This document shows positions 16,084 to 25,256 of a stretch of 34,971 nt of DNA, piece by piece. The stretch comes from Cryomorphaceae bacterium MED-G11. Lineage in GTDB: Bacteria; Bacteroidota; Bacteroidia; Flavobacteriales; Flavobacteriaceae. Position 1 is the stretch's first letter, and each line of letters starts with the position of its first letter. Under the pieces are notes generated by a model. It had not been told where the DNA came from. It ran no database searches and worked only from the letters and a program-made list of their open reading frames with translations. Made by a program: the position numbers and the translations under genes. The stretch spans positions 1 through 34,971 of the forward strand of contig NTKQ01000008.1 of assembly GCA_002457075.1 (NCBI GenBank), given 5' to 3'.

Positions 16084-18711
16084 TTAACTTAATTCGGAAA
16101 TTGATTTTTGTAATGATTTAATTTTACTCTTAGTATCTAAAACCTTTTGTTTTTCAATTTTAACTATTGCATCAGGAGCATTTTTAACAAAGTTTTCATT
16201 TTTTAATTTATTCTCAACAGATTTTAAGAAACCATCATTATAATCTAACTCTTTTTTCAACTTCTTAATTTCAGCATCTTTATCAAAACCTCCATCTAGT
16301 GGTATGAAGAATTCATAATTTTTAATTATAAATGAATTAACCATATCAAAATTTTCTTTTGAGGATTCTTCCAGTTTATTAATTGAAGCTATTTTTTTTA
16401 TTATTTCAATATTTCCAGGAGAATTTTTATCAGGTAAATAATATAAATCAAGAGATGTCTTAAACGAAATATTTTTTTCCTTTCTATAATTTCTAATTTG
16501 TGAAATTATTTCCTTAGTGGTTTCAAATTCATTTACAGATTTTAGATTATAATCTTCCATATCAGGCCAATTACTTACTGTTAGAGGGGTGGAATTATTA
16601 ATATCAGGTAAATTATGATAAATTTCTTCTGTTAAGAATGGCATAAAAGGATGAAGAATTTTTAGATTTTTCTCAAATAGACCTATTAACTCGGTCTTTG
16701 ATTTTTTATCAATTTTTTCACCAAAATCAGGTTTTAATATTTCTAACAACCATGAACAAAAGTCATCCCATACAAGTCTATATGATGACATTAAAACATC
16801 AGAGATTCTATAATTTTCAAAATTTTTATTTATTAATTCTAGAGAATTATTAAACTTGTTATTATACCAATCAATTCCTAGTTTGTTAACGATTGGTTGA
16901 GGTTTTTCTTCATCAATCTCCCATCCATTAACTAGTCTTAAAGCATTCCATATTTTATTTGTAAAATTCTTTCCTTGTTGACATAAAGATTCATCAAATA
17001 ACAAATCATTTCCAGCTGCAGAACTTAACATTAATCCTACTCTAACTGAATCAGCACCGTACTCTTCAATAAGCTTGATTGCATCTGGAGAATTACCAAG
17101 CTGTTTTGACATTTTTCTTCTAAGTTTATCTCTTACAATTCCTGTAAAATAAACATTTGAGAAAGGCTTTTCATCTCTAAATTCATATCCTGATATAATC
17201 ATTCTAGCTACCCAAAAAAATATAATATCTGGTCCTGTTACTAAATCTTGAGTAGGATAATAATAATTGATTTCTTCATTATTTGGATTCCTAATTCCAT
17301 CAAATACTGAAATTGGCCATAACCATGAAGAAAACCAAGTATCTAGCACATCATCGTCTTGAGTTAAGTCATCTTCTTTATATTGAACTTTAGACTCATT
17401 ATTAATTTTTAGTAATGCTTCTTTTTTAGTTTTTGCTACAATATAATTTTCATTATTTCCATAATAAAATACTGGAATTTGATGCCCCCATGATAACTGT
17501 CTTGAAATATTCCAATCTTTAATATTCTCAAGCCAGTATTTATATGTAGATTTAAACTTACTAGGAAAGAATTTAATATTTTCATTTTCAAGCACGTTTT
17601 TAATAGCTGGCTTTGTGATGTCATCCATTTTTAGAAACCATTGTTTTGAAAGTCTTGGCTCAATCACAGCATTTGTTCTTTCAGATCTTCCCACGTTATG
17701 AATATAATTTTCTTTTTTAGCCAAAAGATTTTTAGAATCTAATTCAATTTCAATTTCTTTTCTAACCTCGAACCTATTCTTACCTTCATAATGAAGACCA
17801 TTATTATTTAGAATTGCATTTTCATCGAAAATATCAATTGTATCTAGATTATGCTTAATACCAAGATTATAGTCATTAATATCATGAGCAGGTGTAACTT
17901 TTAGACAACCAGTCCCAAATTCAAGATCTACATATGAATCCGCTATAATTGGTATTTTTCTTCCAGATATTGGGACAATTGCTTGTTTACCTATAATATC
18001 TTTATACCTTTCGTCTTCAGGATTAACACATAATGCAGTATCTCCAAATATAGTTTCGGGTCTCGTAGTTGCAATTTGAAGCTCAACTTCAGAATTTTCA
18101 ATAAAATATTTCAAGTAGTATAAGCTTGAATCTTCTTCAACATAATTTACTTCTTCGTCAGATACAGTAGTTTTGGCTTCTGGGTCCCAGTTTATCATCC
18201 TATATCCTCTGTATATTAATCCTTTTTCATGTAAGGCTTCAAATGACTGAATAACAGATTCATACATATCATCATCAAGAGTAAATTTTGTTCGATCCCA
18301 ATCACACGAGCAACCCAGTTTTTTTAATTGTTCTAATATACCTCCACCATACTTTTCTGTCCAATCCCATGCATGCTCAAGAAATTCATCTCTAGAAATA
18401 TCTGATTTATTTATTCCCTTTTTTTTAAGATTTTCAACAACTTTTGCTTCAGTTGCTATAGATGCATGATCAGTTCCTGGAACCCAACAAGCATTTTTTC
18501 CAAGCATACGAGCTCTTCTAACCAAGATATCTTGTATAGTATTATTCAGCATATGCCCCATGTGAAGCAATCCAGTAACATTTGGGGGAGGAATAACTAT
18601 AGTGAATGGTTCTTTATTATTAGGAACAGATTTGAAAAGTTTATTATTCATCCAAAATGAGTACCATTTTTTCTCTGTATCAATATGGTTATACTTTGGT
18701 GGAATTTGCAT
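16084..18711 (-). CDS. valS: Valine--tRNA ligase
   Basis: An 875-residue class I aminoacyl-tRNA synthetase. The HIGH-type motif is HMGH at residues 50-53 in PPPNVTGLLHMGHML. The KMSKS-type motif is KMSKQLGNSPDAI, a variant I recall as usual in this phylum. The editing domain region has ATTRPETIFGDTALCVNP and GTGCLKVTPAHDINDYNLG. A C-terminal coiled-coil arm is present from about 805 (EIKKLKKELDYNDGFLK). The ATG at 18711 is chosen; the frame extends one TTG codon further. The predicted leader is about 20 bases, with no room for a tRNA-sensing leader. Confidence 0.98.
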   Translation of the reverse strand: MQIPPKYNHIDTEKKWYSFWMNNKLFKSVPNNKEPFTIVIPPPNVTGLLHMGHMLNNTIQDILVRRARMLGKNACWVPGTDHASIATEAKVVENLKKKGINKSDISRDEFLEHAWDWTEKYGGGILEQLKKLGCSCDWDRTKFTLDDDMYESVIQSFEALHEKGLIYRGYRMINWDPEAKTTVSDEEVNYVEEDSSLYYLKYFIENSEVELQIATTRPETIFGDTALCVNPEDERYKDIIGKQAIVPISGRKIPIIADSYVDLEFGTGCLKVTPAHDINDYNLGIKHNLDTIDIFDENAILNNNGLHYEGKNRFEVRKEIEIELDSKNLLAKKENYIHNVGRSERTNAVIEPRLSKQWFLKMDDITKPAIKNVLENENIKFFPSKFKSTYKYWLENIKDWNISRQLSWGHQIPVFYYGNNENYIVAKTKKEALLKINNESKVQYKEDDLTQDDDVLDTWFSSWLWPISVFDGIRNPNNEEINYYYPTQDLVTGPDIIFFWVARMIISGYEFRDEKPFSNVYFTGIVRDKLRRKMSKQLGNSPDAIKLIEEYGADSVRVGLMLSSAAGNDLLFDESLCQQGKNFTNKIWNALRLVNGWEIDEEKPQPIVNKLGIDWYNNKFNNSLELINKNFENYRISDVLMSSYRLVWDDFCSWLLEILKPDFGEKIDKKSKTELIGLFEKNLKILHPFMPFLTEEIYHNLPDINNSTPLTVSNWPDMEDYNLKSVNEFETTKEIISQIRNYRKEKNISFKTSLDLYYLPDKNSPGNIEIIKKIASINKLEESSKENFDMVNSFIIKNYEFFIPLDGGFDKDAEIKKLKKELDYNDGFLKSVENKLKNENFVKNAPDAIVKIEKQKVLDTKSKIKSLQKSISELS

Positions 18712-18737
18712 CAATTCATAAATATTTTAATCTAAAA

Positions 18738-18770
18738 CAAAAATAACATACCTTGAAGTATATTTGCAAA
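18738..18770 (-). promoter_or_regulatory. Putative valS promoter
   Basis: On the minus strand TTTG (18767-18770), a 21-base spacer and TATTTTTG (18738-18745) fit the -33/-7 consensus. The box ends 26 bases before the valS ATG. The -33 element abuts the -7 element of the divergent aminotransferase promoter in the palindrome TTTGCAAA (18763-18770). Confidence 0.6.
18759..18766 (+). promoter_or_regulatory. Putative -7 element of aminotransferase-murB operon
   Basis: TATATTTG matches TAnnTTTG exactly and ends 18 bases before the ATG at 18785. It lies between the two elements of the opposite-strand valS promoter. Confidence 0.55.
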
Positions 18771-18784
18771 ATTAAGTTAAATAA

Positions 18785-19975
18785 ATGCCAACAATTTCAA
18801 AAAAAGGGATTAATATTCCTCCTTCACCAATTAGAAAATTAGTTCCATTTGCAGATCAAGCAAAGAAAAGGGGTATTAATATTCTCCACTTAAACATTGG
18901 TCAACCAGACATTAAATCTCCTTCAGAATCTATTGATGCTATAAGAAATATTGACTTAGATGTTTTAAAATATGAACCTTCACAAGGTTCACTTGAGTTT
19001 AGAAGTAATTTATGTAATTATTATTCTAAGCATAATATTCAAGTTTTGCCTGATGATATAATAACTACTGTTGGAGCTAGTGAAGCCTTGTCCTTTACAA
19101 TGAATTCAATATGTGACCCTGGAGATGAAGTTATAATTCCAGAACCTTTTTATGCAAACTATAATGGGTTTGCTCACGCATCAGATGTAAATGTTATTCC
19201 AATTACTTCAAAAATTGAAGATAATTTTGCTTTGCCACCAATAGATTCATTTAGAGAAAAAATAAATAAAAAAACTAAAGCAATAATTATTTGTAATCCA
19301 TGTAATCCAACAGGATATGTGTACTCAAAAGATGAAATAATTGATATTGCTAATCTTGCAAAAAAACATGACTTATTTATTGTTGTAGATGAAGTATATC
19401 GAGAGTTTATTTATACTGATATAAAGCACTTTTCAATTCTTGAAGATAAAAGGTTTTATGATAATGCTATTTTAATTGACTCTACTTCAAAGAGATACAG
19501 TTTATGTGGAGCTAGAATAGGCTTTATTGTTTCAAAAAATTCTGATTTTATTCAAACATGTTTAAAGTTTGCTCTCACTAGGCTATCACCCCCTACACTT
19601 GCATTAGTTGCTGCAAATAAAGCATTAAATTGTAATGGAAATTATATTAAAGATGCTATCAATGAATATTCAAATAGAAGAAAAATTCTAATAAGTGAAT
19701 TATCTAAACTTAATAATATTAGATATTCAGATCCTATAGGTGCATTTTATTCAATAATTAAATTACCCATTAAAGATGCTGAAGAATTTTCAAAATTTTT
19801 GCTTACAGATTTTTCAATAAATAACGAAAGTGTAATGCTTGCTCCTGCATCTGGATTTTATAGTTCTGAAAATAATGGAAATGATGAAGTTCGAATTGCT
19901 TTTGTACTCAATTCAGAAAAACTTAAACGTGCAATTAATATAATTGATAAAGGACTTAAAGAATATATCAGTTAA
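18785..19975 (+). CDS. PLP-dependent aminotransferase, class I/II (aspartate aminotransferase-like)
   Basis: A 396-residue fold type I aminotransferase. PLP lysine is Lys236 in STSKRYSLCGARIG. NPCNPTGYVYS at 171-181 and VDEVYREF (Asp202, Tyr205) bind the cofactor ring. The N-terminal PPSPIRKLVPFADQAKKRGINILHLNIGQPD is typical of the subgroup. The substrate is probably an amino acid/2-oxo acid pair such as aspartate or an aromatic amino acid, but sequence alone does not settle it. It is three bases upstream of murB and probably co-transcribed, although no functional link is evident. Confidence 0.92.
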   Translation: MPTISKKGINIPPSPIRKLVPFADQAKKRGINILHLNIGQPDIKSPSESIDAIRNIDLDVLKYEPSQGSLEFRSNLCNYYSKHNIQVLPDDIITTVGASEALSFTMNSICDPGDEVIIPEPFYANYNGFAHASDVNVIPITSKIEDNFALPPIDSFREKINKKTKAIIICNPCNPTGYVYSKDEIIDIANLAKKHDLFIVVDEVYREFIYTDIKHFSILEDKRFYDNAILIDSTSKRYSLCGARIGFIVSKNSDFIQTCLKFALTRLSPPTLALVAANKALNCNGNYIKDAINEYSNRRKILISELSKLNNIRYSDPIGAFYSIIKLPIKDAEEFSKFLLTDFSINNESVMLAPASGFYSSENNGNDEVRIAFVLNSEKLKRAINIIDKGLKEYIS

Positions 19976-19978
19976 TTA

Positions 19979-20980
19979 ATGAAAATCCATAGAAATTCTT
20001 CTTTAAAAAAATTCAATACATTTAATGTAGACGAACTAGCTCAGTTAATTATCGAAATAGATAATATCTCTGATCTTCCTAATATTTTATCCAACAAAAA
20101 AGATGAAATTCTTGTATTAGGCGGAGGGAGTAATATCCTTTTCACAAAACCTTATAATGGATTAATTATTAATTTGAAAAATAAGGGAAAAAAAATTATA
20201 CAAGAGGATGAAAACACTGTTTTAGTTGAAGTTTCTGCAGGAGAAAATTGGCATGAATTTGTATTATGGGCCATAAAAAATAATTTTGGAGGTTTAGAAA
20301 ACCTATCCTTAATTCCTGGTAATTTAGGAGCTGCACCAATTCAGAATATAGGTGCTTATGGTGTTGAACTAAAAGATATATTTTATAGTTGTAAAGGATT
20401 AATGTTGGATACTTTGAGTGAATTTGAATTTAAAAAAACAGAATGTAAATTTGATTACCGAACTTCAATTTTTAAATCTACACTTAAAAATAAAACAGTA
20501 ATTACCTCAGTTAAACTTATCTTAACTAAATCTAAACATAACTTTAATATAGATTATAAAGATTTAAATATTAACCTTCAAGACACTGAATTATCAGTTA
20601 AAAAAATATCAGATGAAGTAATAAAAATTAGAACCTCAAAACTTCCAAACCCTAAATTTTTTGGAAATTGTGGAAGTTTTTTTAAAAATCCAATAGTTAA
20701 TTCTGATACTTATAAATCTCTATTAGATAAATTTCCAAATATTCCAGCCCATAAAATTGATGAAGATAATTATAAAATTTCAGCAGCATGGCTAATAGAT
20801 CAATCTGGATTTAAAAATAAAAAAGATAAAAATGTAGGTGTTTATGAGAATCAACCTTTGGTTATAATCAACAATGGTAAAGCAACTGGTAAAGAATTGC
20901 TAAATTTTGCTTTAAATATTAAGGAAACTATCTATAATAATTTTGAAATAGAACTTGAAGAGGAAGTAATAATAATGTAA
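19979..20980 (+). CDS. murB: UDP-N-acetylmuramate dehydrogenase
   Basis: A 333-residue FAD enzyme that reduces UDP-GlcNAc-enolpyruvate to UDP-MurNAc. The FAD site is LGGGSNILF near 47-55 and SLIPGNLGAAPIQNIGAYGVEL. The catalytic serine lies in GNCGSFFKNPIV, and a late glutamate is in ELEEEVIIM. The YRTSIFK segment and length fit the type I (E. coli-like) enzyme. Together with ddl at 8443 it serves peptidoglycan synthesis. One base separates its stop from the stop of convergent dtd. Confidence 0.97.
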   Translation: MKIHRNSSLKKFNTFNVDELAQLIIEIDNISDLPNILSNKKDEILVLGGGSNILFTKPYNGLIINLKNKGKKIIQEDENTVLVEVSAGENWHEFVLWAIKNNFGGLENLSLIPGNLGAAPIQNIGAYGVELKDIFYSCKGLMLDTLSEFEFKKTECKFDYRTSIFKSTLKNKTVITSVKLILTKSKHNFNIDYKDLNINLQDTELSVKKISDEVIKIRTSKLPNPKFFGNCGSFFKNPIVNSDTYKSLLDKFPNIPAHKIDEDNYKISAAWLIDQSGFKNKKDKNVGVYENQPLVIINNGKATGKELLNFALNIKETIYNNFEIELEEEVIIM

Positions 20981-20981
20981 T

Positions 20982-21434
20982 CTATTCTTTATCTTTTGTG
21001 TCTATTATTATTGTTACTGGTCCATCATTAAGAAGTTTAATCTTCATGTCAGCTCCAAAAACTCCAGCTTTAACTCTATCATTAATTTTATCTTTACACA
21101 TACTGATAAAATATTCATATAAAGGGATAGCAATTTGATGAGAGGCTGCATTAATATATGAAGGTCTATTTCCTTTTTTAGTCAAAGCCATTAAGGTAAA
21201 TTGAGATATAACTAATATCTCACCACCAATATCTATTAAAGAATCATTCATAACACCATCTTTGTCATTAAATATTCTAAGATTAAGTATTTTATTTACC
21301 AACCATTCAACATCACTTTTAGTATCATCTGAAGAAATTCCAACTAAAACTAAAAGACCTTTTTCAATTTCACTTTTTATTTTTAGATTAATTTCTACAC
21401 TAGAACTCTTAACTCTCTGTATTACTACCCTCAT
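20982..21434 (-). CDS. dtd: D-aminoacyl-tRNA deacylase
   Basis: A 150-residue protein that removes D-amino acids (and glycine from tRNA-Ala) mischarged on tRNA. MRVVIQRVKSSSVEI, the SQFTL catalytic segment, GNRPSY and the cross-subunit Gly-cisPro motif NDGPVTI are all present. The length is standard. Its ATG lies inside the end of rsgA (26-base overlap), so translation is probably coupled to rsgA. Confidence 0.96.
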   Translation of the reverse strand: MRVVIQRVKSSSVEINLKIKSEIEKGLLVLVGISSDDTKSDVEWLVNKILNLRIFNDKDGVMNDSLIDIGGEILVISQFTLMALTKKGNRPSYINAASHQIAIPLYEYFISMCKDKINDRVKAGVFGADMKIKLLNDGPVTIIIDTKDKE

Positions 21435-22356
21435 CTGATTTTCTATAAATATTTTGATCCTTTAGCATATCTAGATATGTATGGTATCTACTTTCATAAA
21501 TTTCACCTTCTTGAATTTTCTTTTTAATATTACAATCTGGTTCATCTAGATGAAGACAATTATTAAACTTACATTCTTGTTTTGCACTAAAAAATTCTGG
21601 AAAAAAATCACCTAACTCATATTTAGATATATCTACTAATCCAAATCCTCTAATCCCAGGAGTATCAATAACTCTGATATTAAAATCTAAATCAAACATT
21701 TCTGCATAAGTTGTAGTATGTTTTCCTTGATTATTAGAGTAAGAAATCTCTTTTGTCTTAAGTTGTAAATTTGGAGAGATAGAGTTTACAAGTGTAGACT
21801 TACCCACTCCACTATGTCCAGAAATAATACAAGTTTTATTTTTCATTAAGTTTATAAGATCATTTATTCCTTTACCATATTTAGCAGAAATTAATTCACA
21901 ACTATATCCAATCTTCTTATAAATCTTAATTAATTTTTCTAATTCATTATTTTCCTCCTCTGTGTAGGTATCTATTTTATTAAAAGCAATTATTACTGGA
22001 ATATCGTAGGCTTGGCAACTTACAAGAAATCTATCTATGAAATTTTTAGAAGTAGTTGGATTATTTAAAGTGACAACTAAAACTGATATATCAATATTAG
22101 ATGCAATTATATGATGTTGTTTAGATAAGTTAACAGATTTTCTAATTATATAATTTGTTCTTGGAAGAATATCTGATATAATACCATTTCCATCATTTTC
22201 TAACTCAAATATTACATGATCTCCAACTGCTATTGGATTTGTTGTAGAAATATTTTTAAGTCTAATCTTACCTTTTATTCTGCATTCTAAAAATTTATCT
22301 CTAGCTTTTACTAAATACCAACTACCCGTTGATTTATATACAGTTCCTTGTGTCAT
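21409..22356 (-). CDS. rsgA: Ribosome small subunit-dependent GTPase A
   Basis: A 315-residue circularly permuted GTPase acting in late 30S subunit maturation. An N-terminal OB domain (about 1-68) precedes G4 (FNKID, 125-129), SAK (G5), G1 (SGHSGVGKS, near 179-187) and G3 (DTPGIRGFG), the permuted order. The C-terminal zinc domain has ECKFNNCLHLDEPDCNIKK. The start MTQGTVYKSTGSWYLV fits relatives. It is first in a two-gene unit with dtd. Confidence 0.97.
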   Translation of the reverse strand: MTQGTVYKSTGSWYLVKARDKFLECRIKGKIRLKNISTTNPIAVGDHVIFELENDGNGIISDILPRTNYIIRKSVNLSKQHHIIASNIDISVLVVTLNNPTTSKNFIDRFLVSCQAYDIPVIIAFNKIDTYTEEENNELEKLIKIYKKIGYSCELISAKYGKGINDLINLMKNKTCIISGHSGVGKSTLVNSISPNLQLKTKEISYSNNQGKHTTTYAEMFDLDFNIRVIDTPGIRGFGLVDISKYELGDFFPEFFSAKQECKFNNCLHLDEPDCNIKKKIQEGEIYESRYHTYLDMLKDQNIYRKSDEGSNTES

Positions 22357-22393
22357 AATTAAACAACAATATATTTTTTCCTAATCATATTAA

Positions 22394-22401
22394 CAAATCT
22401 A
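22394..22401 (-). promoter_or_regulatory. Putative -7 element of rsgA-dtd
   Basis: Minus-strand TAGATTTG, the same octamer as at tRNA-Val, matches TAnnTTTG exactly. It ends 37 bases before the rsgA ATG, the longest leader predicted in this window. Confidence 0.5.
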
Positions 22402-22405
22402 CTTG

Positions 22406-23950
22406 ATGATATTTGTATCTTTAAATAAAAAATTGAACAAGAAAGTTTTATTGTTAATTCTTGATGGATGGGGTATCACTAATGATAAAGATGTCTCTGC
22501 TCCTGGTAAAGCTAATACACCTAACTTTAATAATCTAATAAAAGAGTATCCAAATAATTATTTAATTACTCATGGAGAAGATGTAGGGTTACCCAAAGGG
22601 CAAATGGGAAATAGTGAGGTTGGCCATATGAATATTGGATCTGGTAGAATAGTTTTACAAGACCTTTTAAAAATTAATAATTCTATAGAAACTGATAATT
22701 TTCATAAGAAAAAAGAATTTGAGGATATCATTTCATACTCAAAACAATGTTCATCAAATATACATTTAATTGGACTTCTTTCGGATGGAGGAGTTCATTC
22801 ACACATCAATCATCTTAAGGAAATTATACTTTCTCTTTCAGAAGTCAAAGAAAAGATATTCATACATGCATTTACTGATGGAAGGGATGTTGATCCTAAA
22901 TCTGGTATAAATTATATTGAAGAATTAGAAGTGTTTTGTAAAAAAAATGGAGGCGAGCTTAGCACTGTAGTTGGAAGATATTACTCAATGGATAGAGATA
23001 ATAGATGGGATAGAATTCAAAAAGCTTATGACTTAATATGTAATGGAAAAGGAGAAAAAATTGAAAGCTTTAGTAATGAAATAAAAGCATCATACTCAAA
23101 TAATAAAACTGATGAATTTATTGAACCCTTAGTCAAAACAAATAAAAATGGAGATCCCATCCATCAATTAAACTCCGAGGACACAATTATATTTTTTAAT
23201 TATAGATCCGATAGGGGAAGGCAATTAACTTCTGTATTATGTGAACAAAATAAAAGTGAATTGGGGATGAGCCCCATCATAAAGAATTTTTACACTCTTA
23301 CAGAATATGATGAAAATTTTAAAAATGCAAAACCAATTTTTAAAAGCAAAAAGTTAAAAAATACTCTCGGTGAGGTTATTTCGAATACTAATATTTCTCA
23401 GTTACGAATTGCTGAAACTGAAAAATATCCTCATGTCACATTCTTTTTTAATGGTGGCTATGAGGCGCCTTTTGAAAAAGAAGAAAGAATTCTATGCCCA
23501 TCTCCAAAAGTTGCTACATATGACTTGAAACCTGAAATGAGTGCTGCTGAAGTAACAGATAATGTTATAAAGGAGATTCATAAGGATAAATTTGGTTTTA
23601 TATGTTTAAATTTTGCTAATCCGGATATGGTAGGTCATACAGGTGATTTTAAAGCTGCAATTAAAGCATGTGAATCTGTTGATCATTACTTAGGTCAGAT
23701 AATTAATACAGCTAACGAAAAAAATTATATTTCTATTATTATAGCTGATCATGGTAATTGTGAAAAAATGATAAATAGTGATGGCTCACAAAATACTTCA
23801 CATACTATAAATCCTGTACCAATAATAATTGTAAACTCGGTTTATAAAAAAATAAATAATGGGATTTTAGCAGATATTGCACCTACTATTTTAGATATTA
23901 TGGATATCAAAAAACCAGAAGAAATGAACGGTAAATCTCTTATTGTATGA
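22406..23950 (+). CDS. gpmI: 2,3-bisphosphoglycerate-independent phosphoglycerate mutase
   Basis: About 514 residues from the ATG at 22406. This metal-dependent enzyme of the alkaline phosphatase fold interconverts 3- and 2-phosphoglycerate. It shows LLLILDGWGI, the phosphoserine loop GQMGNSEVGHMNIGSGR, DGRDVDPKSG, VVGRYYSMDRDNRWDR and the metal ligands in IIIADHGNCEKM and TSHTINPVP. Start is uncertain: the ATG gives MIFVSLNKKLNKKV, whereas a TTG at 22433 would give MNKKVLLLILDGWG, the N-terminus usual for this family. It heads a tightly overlapping four-gene unit. Confidence 0.95.
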   Translation: MIFVSLNKKLNKKVLLLILDGWGITNDKDVSAPGKANTPNFNNLIKEYPNNYLITHGEDVGLPKGQMGNSEVGHMNIGSGRIVLQDLLKINNSIETDNFHKKKEFEDIISYSKQCSSNIHLIGLLSDGGVHSHINHLKEIILSLSEVKEKIFIHAFTDGRDVDPKSGINYIEELEVFCKKNGGELSTVVGRYYSMDRDNRWDRIQKAYDLICNGKGEKIESFSNEIKASYSNNKTDEFIEPLVKTNKNGDPIHQLNSEDTIIFFNYRSDRGRQLTSVLCEQNKSELGMSPIIKNFYTLTEYDENFKNAKPIFKSKKLKNTLGEVISNTNISQLRIAETEKYPHVTFFFNGGYEAPFEKEERILCPSPKVATYDLKPEMSAAEVTDNVIKEIHKDKFGFICLNFANPDMVGHTGDFKAAIKACESVDHYLGQIINTANEKNYISIIIADHGNCEKMINSDGSQNTSHTINPVPIIIVNSVYKKINNGILADIAPTILDIMDIKKPEEMNGKSLIV

Positions 23951-24450
23951 AAAAAATCGTATTTCTATTGTCACTATTTTTTTTAGGTTGTTCTTCAGAT
24001 GATAAATACTTAATTAATGAAGGTATAGTTAATATTGATTATTTGTTTAATTCACCTAATACAGAATGGTTTAAAAATAATTATGATTCTTATGATCTAG
24101 ATACTAAAACTCTTGATTATGATTTTTCTAATCTTGATAAATTTCAAATTGAAATTTATATGAATACTAAGTGTCATGATAGTGAAAGAGAGGTTCCAAG
24201 ACTAATAAAAATTTTAAATAGACTAAATTTTTCTGAGGATAATTTAAAAATTGTTCTATTGAATTCTAAGAAACAATCATCACAGGGTTATGAAAATGGA
24301 AAGAATATTACAAATACACCCACTATTATTTTTTTAAGTGAATCTATCGAGAAAAATAGAATAGTTGAGTTTCCACATGAAAATTTAGAAAAAGATATTC
24401 TTAATATAATTAATAATAAAAACTACAAACACGTTTACTATTCAGAATGA
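23947..24450 (+). CDS. Thioredoxin-like lipoprotein with CxxS motif
   Basis: A 167-residue protein. Signal peptide MKKIVFLLSLFFLGC has a lipobox cysteine at 15. Residues of about 60-165 resemble a thioredoxin fold: IEIYMNTKCHDSEREVPRLIKIL at the usual active-site position and NTPTIIF with the cis-proline (Pro125). The normal CxxC is replaced by Cys76-His-Asp-Ser79, so two-cysteine disulfide exchange is not expected. The role is unknown. The ATG overlaps the gpmI stop (ATGA) and its stop overlaps the start of map, so it is embedded in that operon. Confidence 0.75.
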   Translation: MKKIVFLLSLFFLGCSSDDKYLINEGIVNIDYLFNSPNTEWFKNNYDSYDLDTKTLDYDFSNLDKFQIEIYMNTKCHDSEREVPRLIKILNRLNFSEDNLKIVLLNSKKQSSQGYENGKNITNTPTIIFLSESIEKNRIVEFPHENLEKDILNIINNKNYKHVYYSE

Positions 24451-25256
24451 TACTTAAAGAAATTGAGGAAATAAAAAAAATTAGAGATAGTGCACAGTTA
24501 GTTTCTAAAACTCTTGGCCTAATGGCTCAAGAAATTAAACCAGGTGTAAGTTCTTTATATCTTGATAAAATAGCCGAAGAATTTATAAAAGATAATAATG
24601 CTCTTCCGGGATTCAAAGGATATAATAATTTTCCAAATACATTATGTGTTAGCGTTAATAACCAAGTTGTACATGGAATCCCATGTGATAAACCCTTAAA
24701 TGATGGAGATGTAATCTCTGTTGATTGTGGAGTAATAAAAGAAGGGTATTATGGTGATCACGCATATACATTTTCAGTAGGTGAAGTCAATAAAGAAGTT
24801 AAAGATTTATTAGATGTTACAAAAGAATCGCTTTATCAGGGAATTGATGTAATGATTGAAAATAATAGAATTGGTGATATTGGATATGCAATTCAATCTT
24901 ATATTAATTTACATGGATATGGGATAGTTAGAGAACTTGTTGGGCATGGTTTAGGTAAAAACTTACATGAAGAACCTGAGGTTCCAAACTATGGGAAAAA
25001 GGGAACTGGAAAAATTCTTAAAAATGGTCTAGTTCTTGCAATTGAACCAATGATAAATCTAGGTACAGAAAAAATTAATCTGGATGAAGATGGCTGGACA
25101 TTTGTAACACTAGATGGGTTAGCTAGTGCACATTTTGAACATAATATAGCCTTGATTGATGGAAAGCCTGAAATTCTTTCAACTTTTGAGTATATATATG
25201 ATGCTCTGGGAATAAAATCAGAAGAAGAAAAAAGATTTAAAAATTTTTTTGATTAA
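24447..25256 (+). CDS. map: Methionine aminopeptidase, type I
   Basis: A 269-residue metallopeptidase removing the initiator methionine from new proteins. All five metal ligands can be placed: Asp93 (ISVDCG), Asp104 (YYGDHAYTF), His167 (LVGHGLG), Glu200 (AIEPM) and Glu231 (FEHNIAL). The substrate-pocket segment VVHGIPCDKPLNDGD is present. It overlaps the preceding lipoprotein gene by four bases and the next methyltransferase by one base. It lacks the N-terminal extension of longer types. Confidence 0.97.
   Translation: MILKEIEEIKKIRDSAQLVSKTLGLMAQEIKPGVSSLYLDKIAEEFIKDNNALPGFKGYNNFPNTLCVSVNNQVVHGIPCDKPLNDGDVISVDCGVIKEGYYGDHAYTFSVGEVNKEVKDLLDVTKESLYQGIDVMIENNRIGDIGYAIQSYINLHGYGIVRELVGHGLGKNLHEEPEVPNYGKKGTGKILKNGLVLAIEPMINLGTEKINLDEDGWTFVTLDGLASAHFEHNIALIDGKPEILSTFEYIYDALGIKSEEEKRFKNFFD

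Noticed and set aside
16084-18784. T-box-like or attenuator control of valS
   Set aside because: The predicted leader is about 20 bases, too short for such a structure, and T-boxes are not expected in this phylum.
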